Positions 8,402 through 13,737 of a DNA stretch of 13,737 nucleotides are shown here, piece by piece (the stretch's first letter is position 1; every line of letters begins with the position of its first letter). This DNA is from Actinomycetota bacterium (GTDB lineage: Bacteria > Actinomycetota > Humimicrobiia > Humimicrobiales > Humimicrobiaceae): NCBI GenBank assembly GCA_016932375.1, contig JAFGDA010000027.1:1-13737 (forward strand), in the 5' to 3' direction. The position numbers were made by a program, and so were the translations under genes. The notes beneath the pieces were generated by a model. That model saw only the letters and a list, made by a program, of their open reading frames with translations, did not search any database and was not told the DNA's origin.

Positions 8402-8836
8402 ATTTTCGACATTATTAATGAAGACCATGAGAAAAGCCTTATTATAATCAAACCGGATGGGGTAAGGAAAAGGATTATAGGGCGGATTATTTCAAGATTT
8501 GAGGAAGCAGGACTTGAAATTGACAGAATAAAGATGATGAACATTGACCGTGATCTGGCAGGCAGGCATTACAGGGATCACCGCGGGAAGGATTTTTTCG
8601 GGATACTCCTGGATTATATTACTTCGGGGCCCGTCGTAGTGATGCAGGTTAGCGGACCCGGAGCCATAAAAAAGGCCCGCGATATAATGGGCCCGACTGA
8701 CCCTCGAAAGGCACCCAGTGGAACAATCCGGGGAGATTTTGGTGAAGACATTACTGTAAATGTGGTGCATGGTTCTGATTCGCAAGAAAGTGCCGTAAGA
8801 GAGATCGGGTTGTTTTTTGGCAGCAGGGATGAATAA
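8402..8836 (+). CDS. ndk: Nucleoside diphosphate kinase, apparent ATT start
   Basis: NDK transfers the gamma-phosphate of ATP to nucleoside diphosphates through a phospho-histidine and keeps NTP and dNTP pools balanced. The whole family is visible: KPDGV at 17-21, SRFEEAGLEI, the SGPVVVM strand, GPTDP, SGTIRGDF and the active-site NVVHGSDS with His123. Length is 144 residues from ATT 8402. The odd point is the start. The frame is open from 8354 and contains no ATG, GTG or TTG before ATG 8534, which would delete KPDGV and about 44 residues. AAGGGGGTG at 8391-8399 points to ATT 8402. Alternatively, ATG 8427 is one frame off and would give MRKSLIIIKPDGV if the AAAA run at 8432-8435 had one more A or if ribosomes slip back one base there. 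Function is certain; the exact start is not. Confidence 0.88.
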   Translation: MFDIINEDHEKSLIIIKPDGVRKRIIGRIISRFEEAGLEIDRIKMMNIDRDLAGRHYRDHRGKDFFGILLDYITSGPVVVMQVSGPGAIKKARDIMGPTDPRKAPSGTIRGDFGEDITVNVVHGSDSQESAVREIGLFFGSRDE

Positions 8837-8857
8837 GAAAACTAAAAAAGGAGATCT

Positions 8858-9118
8858 ATGCCTAAGAGAAGAGGAAAAATAATATTTTTTATTTCTCTGC
8901 TGGGAGGAGTTATTGGAGCCGTACTTGGCCATATCCTGAGGGATACAATACCGATACTGGATAGCGGCCTTAAAGTTGGTACTGACTCCCTGAGCTTAAA
9001 CCTTTACCTTTTTGATGTGAGTTTTAGTATCCATGTCAATATAACGCTTGGTGCTATAATAGGGTTACTGATAGCTTTTTTACTTGCCGATGTGGGGACC
9101 CGCAGGCGTGCTTCATAG
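8858..9118 (+). CDS. Small two-helix membrane protein, DUF4321-like
   Basis: This 86-residue protein has a basic N-terminus (MPKRRGK), a first membrane helix at about 8-26, a middle segment around PILDSGLKVGTDSLSLNLYLFDVSF, a second helix at about 60-78 and a basic end (TRRRAS). The pattern of a Gly-rich first helix, a proline and an amphipathic strand-like middle is what I remember of DUF4321 proteins, which often sit near mreB in Clostridia. No function is established to my knowledge. The start is well supported: AAGGAG at 8848-8853, four bases before ATG. It follows ndk by 21 bases and precedes mreB by 104. A role at the membrane with the elongasome is only a guess from position. Confidence 0.8.
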   Translation: MPKRRGKIIFFISLLGGVIGAVLGHILRDTIPILDSGLKVGTDSLSLNLYLFDVSFSIHVNITLGAIIGLLIAFLLADVGTRRRAS

Positions 9119-9222
9119 AAGGATCGGGTTTTTTAAATTCCTAATTTATAGGTAAAGGCTGTTTTGGTTTACTATCCCGGCAGATAGATTTTTTGGATAA
9201 CCGGTTGGATAAGGAGCTGTAA

Positions 9223-10251
9223 ATGTTTGATTTTTTTCTGAATATTATTGGAAGGGACATGGGAATTGATCTTGGTACTGCGAATACCCTGGTCTATGTA
9301 AAGAGCAAGGGGATAATACTTGAGGAACCATCTATTGTAGCCATAGATAAAAACAATAATAGGATACTGGCGGTGGGCAGGGAAGCCAAAAGGATGGTAG
9401 GGAGGACGCCTGCCGATATTGTAGCTATAAGGCCCTTGAAGGACGGGGTTATTGCCGATTTTGAAACTACGGAAAAGATGCTCAGGTACTTTATCCAGAA
9501 AATCCATAGAAACATGGCATTTGCCCGTCCAAGGATAGTCATATGTGTACCGTCCGGGATAACCCCGGTTGAAAAGAAGGCAGTACTGGAAGCAACTGAA
9601 CAGGCAGGTGCGAGGGCAGCTTATATTATAGAAGAACCACTTGCGGCAGCCATAGGATCAAATCTTCCCATAAACGAACCTACGGGCAGCATGATAGTTG
9701 ATATCGGTGGCGGTACCTCGGAGGTGGCAGTTATATCACTGGGGGGAATAGTGGTAAGCCAGTCCCTGAGGATAGGCGGGGACGAAATGGATGAAGCCAT
9801 TATTTATTATCTTAAGAAGGAACATAACCTGCTCCTTGGTGAAAGGACTGCTGAAAACGTAAAAATGGAGATCGGCTCTGCCTTCCCCCTTGAAAACGAG
9901 GAAAAGATGGAGATAAATGGAAGAGATCTTGTTACGGGTCTACCCAAAACCATAATCATTACAAGCCAGCAGATAAGACAGGCCCTGGATAAATCCATAA
10001 ATGATATTGTAAATTCCATTGTCGAGGTACTGGACTCGACACCGCCGGAACTTTCTGCAGATATAATGAAAAGGGGGATTGTGCTTGCCGGCGGGGGGTC
10101 GCTGCTTAAAGGACTTACGGAACGGATAAGCAGGGAGACCCACTGCCCGGTCTATCTTGCGGACAATCCACTGGCTTCAGTAGCTATAGGGGCGGGAAAA
10201 TGTGTGGAGGATTTCAGTACCTTGAAGAGGTACCTGAGGTACTCGAAGTAA
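9223..10251 (+). CDS. mreB: Rod-shape determining protein MreB, bacterial actin
   Basis: MreB polymerises with ATP into short membrane-bound filaments that orient side-wall peptidoglycan synthesis in rod-shaped cells. The 342 residues match the family length. Phosphate-1 is DLGTANT at 16-22, phosphate-2 DIGGGTSE at 160-167, and the adenosine motif LAGGGSLLKG is at 288-297; EEPLAAAIG at 137-145 carries the conserved glutamate region. The N-terminus MFDFFLNIIG is hydrophobic and could serve as the membrane-binding element. The start is ATG with AAGGAG six bases upstream. It leads the mreB-mreC-mreD-mrdA block, so this organism is probably rod-shaped. No maf or radC gene lies between here and the upstream genes, unlike in many Firmicutes. 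Confidence 0.97.
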   Translation: MFDFFLNIIGRDMGIDLGTANTLVYVKSKGIILEEPSIVAIDKNNNRILAVGREAKRMVGRTPADIVAIRPLKDGVIADFETTEKMLRYFIQKIHRNMAFARPRIVICVPSGITPVEKKAVLEATEQAGARAAYIIEEPLAAAIGSNLPINEPTGSMIVDIGGGTSEVAVISLGGIVVSQSLRIGGDEMDEAIIYYLKKEHNLLLGERTAENVKMEIGSAFPLENEEKMEINGRDLVTGLPKTIIITSQQIRQALDKSINDIVNSIVEVLDSTPPELSADIMKRGIVLAGGGSLLKGLTERISRETHCPVYLADNPLASVAIGAGKCVEDFSTLKRYLRYSK

Positions 10252-10313
10252 CATTATGCTGCCGTGGATTTTAAAAATTTTTAACCTGTATTAATCACCT
10301 TTTCAAAAAGGCT

Positions 10314-11120
10314 GTGAACAGTAAAAAAATCAGGAACATCATAGTTTTGATTGTAATAATATTCCTTTGCCTGTTGGTGATAACCATCAGCTTCAGGGAG
10401 ACAGGCCTGCTTCAAAGCATAAAATCCGGTGTGCTGGACATTTTTATCCCCGTGCAGGAAAGGATTTTTTATTTTTTCAGTCCGGTAACCGGCTTTTTGA
10501 ATACGATAAGGGACTACATAGACCTGCGTGACAAATACCTTGAACTGGAGAAGGAGAATGCCGCCCTCAGGAAAGACTATAATGAGAACATTAGCTTAAA
10601 AATTGAAAATGATATGTTGAGGGATCTTCTTGGGATGGAAATACGTGAAGAGCATGAAACCATACCCGCAAAGGTTATCGGCTTTTATGAAAGTGAATGG
10701 CAGTCGGAGATAACCCTGAATATGGGGAAAAACAGCGGGGTACTTGAAGGAATGGGTGTAATAAATGAAGAGGGGTTGATTGGAATAGTTATATCCAGCA
10801 GCAATAAATCCTGCAATGTCCGCCTGTTAAATGATCCGGGAAGCAGTATCGGGGCAAGGGTTGTATCTTCACGGGTACTGGGCATGGTGGAAGGTAACCA
10901 GGACCGGAAAGTTTATATGAATTATGTACCTGCCGATGAAGAAATTTTCAAAGGTGATATGCTTGTCACCTCGGAATTCGGCGAGTTCCTTCCCCCGGAG
11001 ATATTAATTGGACGCATCAGGAAGGTATCGGAAATACCGGGAGATCCATATTTGCAGATAGAGGTCGAGACTTTTGTGGATTTCAGGGAACTTGAATATG
11101 TACTTATAATCAAGGAATAG
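10314..11120 (+). CDS. mreC: Rod-shape determining protein MreC
   Basis: MreC is a single-pass membrane protein that assembles outside the cytoplasmic membrane and activates PBP2 in the elongasome. The 268-residue protein has a short cytoplasmic start, one membrane helix at about 8-27, a coiled coil at about 65-107 (with LELEKENAALRKDY), and two beta-barrel domains to the end. Landmarks are GMGVINEEGLIGIV near 146-159 and RLLNDPGSSIGARV near 170-183. The start GTG 10314 has AAAAAGG only two bases upstream, a poor spacing, but no better start lies nearby. It follows mreB by 62 bases and precedes mreD by an unusually long 151 bases. Confidence 0.95.
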   Translation: MNSKKIRNIIVLIVIIFLCLLVITISFRETGLLQSIKSGVLDIFIPVQERIFYFFSPVTGFLNTIRDYIDLRDKYLELEKENAALRKDYNENISLKIENDMLRDLLGMEIREEHETIPAKVIGFYESEWQSEITLNMGKNSGVLEGMGVINEEGLIGIVISSSNKSCNVRLLNDPGSSIGARVVSSRVLGMVEGNQDRKVYMNYVPADEEIFKGDMLVTSEFGEFLPPEILIGRIRKVSEIPGDPYLQIEVETFVDFRELEYVLIIKE

Positions 11121-11206
11121 ATTGCCATATCCTGGGTCAATTACCGTTTTTATATTTTTTTACTGTATGGATCAGGGAAATTTAAAAAGTCCGGATACTG
11201 TACAGG

Positions 11207-11236
11207 TTAATTAGGTTATTAATTTTAGTTTATAAT
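11207..11236 (+). promoter_or_regulatory. Possible internal promoter between mreC and mreD
   Basis: The 151-base gap holds a perfect TATAAT at 11231-11236. TTAATT at 11207-11212 lies 18 bases upstream but matches only half of the -35 consensus. A promoter here would let mreD and mrdA be made separately from mreB and mreC. AT-rich DNA produces TATAAT by chance, so the evidence is weak. Confidence 0.25.
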
Positions 11237-11271
11237 TTTTTAATTGTATCCATGTTTAAAAGGTACTTAAA

Positions 11272-11793
11272 TTGAAAATATTTTACAGGGTTCTGCATTT
11301 CTTAATACTTGTAGTTTTTATAATTATCCAGCTGGTTTTTCTCGAATATCTTAAGCTGTATTATATAAAATTTGACCTTGTCATGGTTGCAATACTGGCC
11401 GTGGCATTACTTGACGGGGCTTTCTACGGGATAGTCTCAGGTTTTTTTGCCGGACTTATGCTTGACCTGCTGACAGGCAACCTGGTTGGAATTAGTGCTT
11501 TCATGTATGCTGTCGATGCTTACTTGGTATGCAGGATAATGGAGGCCGGGTTTAAACATAAATTATTATCCTATACTTTCATAATATTTATTATTACCGA
11601 AATAAATATTTTCATATCAGTTCTTATAAGGTTTTTATTTAATTTCAATAGCAGTATGCCCAATCTTGGATTGGAACTTCTGCTTAAACCGGTGTTTAAT
11701 ATAATACTGATGCTGGCAGTTTTCCCTGTAATGAGAGTCGGCAGCAGGAGCGGATTGGAGGATTTTGAGTCCGGGTATAAGAGTAAGAATTAA
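11272..11793 (+). CDS. mreD: Rod-shape determining protein MreD
   Basis: MreD is a small polytopic membrane protein of the elongasome that works with MreC and PBP2. The 173 residues contain about six hydrophobic segments (near 8-28, 35-53, 55-66, 71-90, 99-121 and 137-156). GFFAGLMLDLLTG at 57-69 is the family's conserved G-x-x-x-G-x-x-x-D type motif. MreD sequences diverge quickly, so the call also relies on its place between mreC and mrdA. The start is TTG with AAAAGG and an eight-base gap. Its last 29 bases overlap the next gene and contain that gene's ribosome binding site, suggesting coupled translation. Confidence 0.92.
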   Translation: MKIFYRVLHFLILVVFIIIQLVFLEYLKLYYIKFDLVMVAILAVALLDGAFYGIVSGFFAGLMLDLLTGNLVGISAFMYAVDAYLVCRIMEAGFKHKLLSYTFIIFIITEINIFISVLIRFLFNFNSSMPNLGLELLLKPVFNIILMLAVFPVMRVGSRSGLEDFESGYKSKN

Positions 11794-13618
11794 AATAATA
11801 ACATATATTGCACTTGCGCTGGCCATAACCCTTGTGTTGCGTCTTTATTTTCTCCAGGTAATGAGCGGGGAGATTTATGCAGAGATGGCAGCTGAGAATA
11901 TTACAAGGGAGAAAACCGTATCTGCCCCGAGGGGAAATATTTATGACCGTAACGGCAAGCTTCTTGTAAAGAGTATACCTGTTGCCGCTGTGGCAGTTGA
12001 GCCCCACATGGTTTTAAAAAACCGGGAAGTGCTTGAACTGCTGTCTTCATATATTGATATGCCGGTTGAAAAGATAGAGGAGAAGATTGAAAAAAGCAAT
12101 GTATCATACCTGGACAGGGTGATTCTTAAAACAGGCATAGATAAACCCACAATGATAGGACTTAAGGAAAACAGCGCAAGCCTGCCTGGCGTGGAGGTCC
12201 TTGACGTTTTCCTGAGGGAATACCGTTATGGCGTTCTTGCTTCGCATATACTTGGTTATACCGGGGAAATCGATGAAAAAAGGCTCGAATCGGAAAAATA
12301 CAGCGGTTATGAGGGAGGGGACCAGGTAGGCCTCACAGGACTGGAAGAGTACTATGAATATGAGCTTAACGGCAAAAAGGGGCTGGTCACTTATGAAGTT
12401 GATCCTCTCGGGCGGCCGGTAAACCTAATTGAGGAAGTCAAGCCGTCTGCGGGAAACGATCTTTATCTTACCATAGATATTGAGCTCCAGAAAGTGACAG
12501 AAGAAGCCCTGTATAATGGAATCCTTGCAGTAAGGGAGAAAAAAATAAAGAATACTGATGAATATTATAATGTACCGGCAGGTTCAGTGGTTGTACTTGA
12601 TACAACAAATGGGGAAGTCCTTGCAATGGCAAGTTATCCAACCTATGACCCCAGCATCTTCTCGGGTGGCATATCGGAAGATGATTGGGAATACCTGAAT
12701 GATCCCGATAATTATTACCCCCTTAACAACAGGGCAATACAGGCTTTTCCCCCGGGTTCCGTATTTAAAATTGTGACAGCTTATGCCGGGCTTGCAGAAA
12801 ATATAATTAGTGAATATTCAAGAATAACCTGCCGGGGAACATGGTTTGGGCTGGGCAAGGATTACCCGAAATACTGCTGGAACAAATCGGGTCATGGCAG
12901 TCTTGATATCAGGGGAGCCATAAAAAATTCCTGCGACTCCTTTTTTTATGAAGTGGGATATGGCCTGTATGTAAAATCCCAGAATGTTGAAGAGTTGCTG
13001 CAGAAATATGCAAGGTTGCTGGGTTTCGGTTCCGCTACAGGGATAGACCTTCCTTCCGAGGACAGCGGCATTGTCCCTGACAGACAATGGAAGAAGGAAT
13101 ATTTCAAGGATAAAGTTGAGTATACGGTATGGTTTCCCGGTGATACGGTAAATATGTCCATAGGACAGGGAGATATAACGGTAAGCCCTCTCCAGATGGC
13201 CGTGGCCTATCTTACGGTCGCAAACAGGGGGATAAAATATACACCCCATCTTGTAGGGGAGATAAGGGATGGGGGGGGGGATCTAGTTCTTGAGAATTCC
13301 CCGCCTGTTTATCAGGAAATAAACCTGAACAGGGAATATGTTGATATCATGGAAGATGGTTTTAAACTTGTAACAAGCCCGGGTGGCACCGCAGCTTCCA
13401 CTTTCAGCAATTTCCCAGTAGATGAAATACCGATAGCCGGGAAGACCGGAACTGCTGAGTTTTACGGCAGGCAGGACTTTGCCTGGTTTGCAAGCTATGG
13501 GCCCATATCCAGCCCCAGGTATGCAATAATTGTAATGCTGGAAGAAGCTGGGTCCGGAGGAAGCAATGCTTCTCCTATTGCCGTTGAAATATACAGGTAC
13601 CTTTTTAATATTGATTAG
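11765..13618 (+). CDS. mrdA: Penicillin-binding protein 2, elongation transpeptidase
   Basis: PBP2 is the class B transpeptidase that cross-links side-wall peptidoglycan in the elongasome, with RodA as the usual glycosyltransferase. The 617 residues show a membrane anchor at about 10-31, a dimerisation and pedestal region containing APRGNIYDRNG (54-64), and a transpeptidase domain with SVFK (Ser332, Lys335), SCD (389-391) and KTGTAEF (560-566). Cys356, Cys371, His377 and Cys390 are spaced like a zinc site reported in PBP2 of Acinetobacter, where some of the cysteines are aspartates. A ten-G run lies at codons 503-506. The start is TTG 11765, three bases after GGAGG, inside the end of mreD. 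It could be called SpoVD or PbpA by other schemes, but the operon favours PBP2. Confidence 0.95.
   Translation: MSPGIRVRIKIITYIALALAITLVLRLYFLQVMSGEIYAEMAAENITREKTVSAPRGNIYDRNGKLLVKSIPVAAVAVEPHMVLKNREVLELLSSYIDMPVEKIEEKIEKSNVSYLDRVILKTGIDKPTMIGLKENSASLPGVEVLDVFLREYRYGVLASHILGYTGEIDEKRLESEKYSGYEGGDQVGLTGLEEYYEYELNGKKGLVTYEVDPLGRPVNLIEEVKPSAGNDLYLTIDIELQKVTEEALYNGILAVREKKIKNTDEYYNVPAGSVVVLDTTNGEVLAMASYPTYDPSIFSGGISEDDWEYLNDPDNYYPLNNRAIQAFPPGSVFKIVTAYAGLAENIISEYSRITCRGTWFGLGKDYPKYCWNKSGHGSLDIRGAIKNSCDSFFYEVGYGLYVKSQNVEELLQKYARLLGFGSATGIDLPSEDSGIVPDRQWKKEYFKDKVEYTVWFPGDTVNMSIGQGDITVSPLQMAVAYLTVANRGIKYTPHLVGEIRDGGGDLVLENSPPVYQEINLNREYVDIMEDGFKLVTSPGGTAASTFSNFPVDEIPIAGKTGTAEFYGRQDFAWFASYGPISSPRYAIIVMLEEAGSGGSNASPIAVEIYRYLFNID
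13271..13280 (+). repeat. Ten-G homopolymer inside mrdA
   Basis: Ten consecutive G bases encode Gly-Gly-Gly and the first base of Asp506 in PBP2, in a loop between the SCD and KTG motifs. The frame is intact. A gain or loss of one base would remove the KTG motif. It may be a slippage-prone tract or a place to doubt the assembly. Confidence 0.9.
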
Positions 13619-13737
13619 ATGGCACCGGTAAACCGGAATACTTCCCGGATTAAATGTGGGTATCCGGCATCTGGATTATAGAGGGGAAGGACATATTAGG
13701 ATAAAATATATATTATTGAAAAGGGATATAATATAGG
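13619..13737. other. Non-coding end of window after mrdA
   Basis: No open gene is seen running to the window edge. Short GC-rich inverted repeats occur (CCGG, TAAA, CCGG at 13625-13636; CCGGAT at 13645-13650 with ATCCGG at 13662-13667), but no T tract follows, so I do not call a terminator. GAGGGGAAGG at 13681-13690 looks like a ribosome site, yet every frame after it soon stops. A rodA or similar gene might begin just beyond. Confidence 0.5.

Noticed and set aside
8534..8836. A 100-residue NDK starting at ATG 8534
   Set aside because: It would lack KPDGV and the first strand of the fold, while the same frame upstream encodes exactly those parts behind a strong ribosome site.
12929..12937. 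SCD in place of the SxN motif in the transpeptidase as a defect
   Set aside because: Asp at the third position is usual in PBP2-type proteins, so the active site is intact.
13625..13667. CCGG-rich inverted repeats after mrdA as a terminator
   Set aside because: Stems are only four to six pairs, one loop is long, and no T tract follows.
13717..13732. TTGAAA and TATAAT at the window end as a promoter
   Set aside because: The two boxes are only a few bases apart, far below a working spacing, and no good -35 lies 16-18 bases upstream of TATAAT.

Overview
The window is one long run of core housekeeping genes, all on the plus strand. It looks chromosomal; no insertion sequence, phage gene, CRISPR array, tRNA or rRNA was seen. 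The DNA is moderately AT-rich, arginine is written mostly with AGG and isoleucine often with ATA, and many genes begin with TTG. Several proteins carry residue patterns I associate with Actinomycetota: ClpP has GQAASAAAVLL around its catalytic serine (the ClpP2 type), ClpX has a GPTGCGKT Walker A, and FolC has GTNGKTST plus GRWDATN. A DUF4321-like protein and the overall layout also recall Clostridia-type Firmicutes. My best inference is an uncultured, deep-branching actinobacterial lineage with low GC. This rests on motifs recalled from memory, not on a tree.

Layout. Positions 1-350 are an AT-rich leader with a plausible promoter near 260-295. Next comes a proteostasis block: trigger factor (tig), clpP and clpX, separated by 17-20 bases. 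valS follows clpX after one base and folC follows valS after six bases, so all five genes are probably co-transcribed. A 136-base gap with a GC-rich hairpin (7761-7778) separates folC from a small membrane protein with a double zinc ribbon. Then come ndk, a DUF4321-like membrane protein, and the rod-shape block mreB, mreC, mreD and mrdA (PBP2). mreD and mrdA overlap by 29 bases. The last 119 bases hold no gene.

How the genes work together. Tig folds nascent chains and ClpXP degrades failed or tagged proteins. ValRS charges tRNA-Val, FolC makes folate polyglutamates, and NDK balances nucleoside triphosphates. MreB, MreC, MreD and PBP2 form the elongasome that inserts new side-wall peptidoglycan. 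RodA, the usual glycosyltransferase partner, is not in the window.

I found no dramatic new system. The best points for follow-up are these. ndk has no ATG, GTG or TTG start in its frame; a strong ribosome binding site points to an ATT codon, or else one base is missing or slipped. PBP2 has a Cys-Cys-His-Cys set spaced like a zinc site described in other PBP2 proteins. A run of ten G sits inside mrdA. The zinc-ribbon membrane protein between folC and ndk has no known function.
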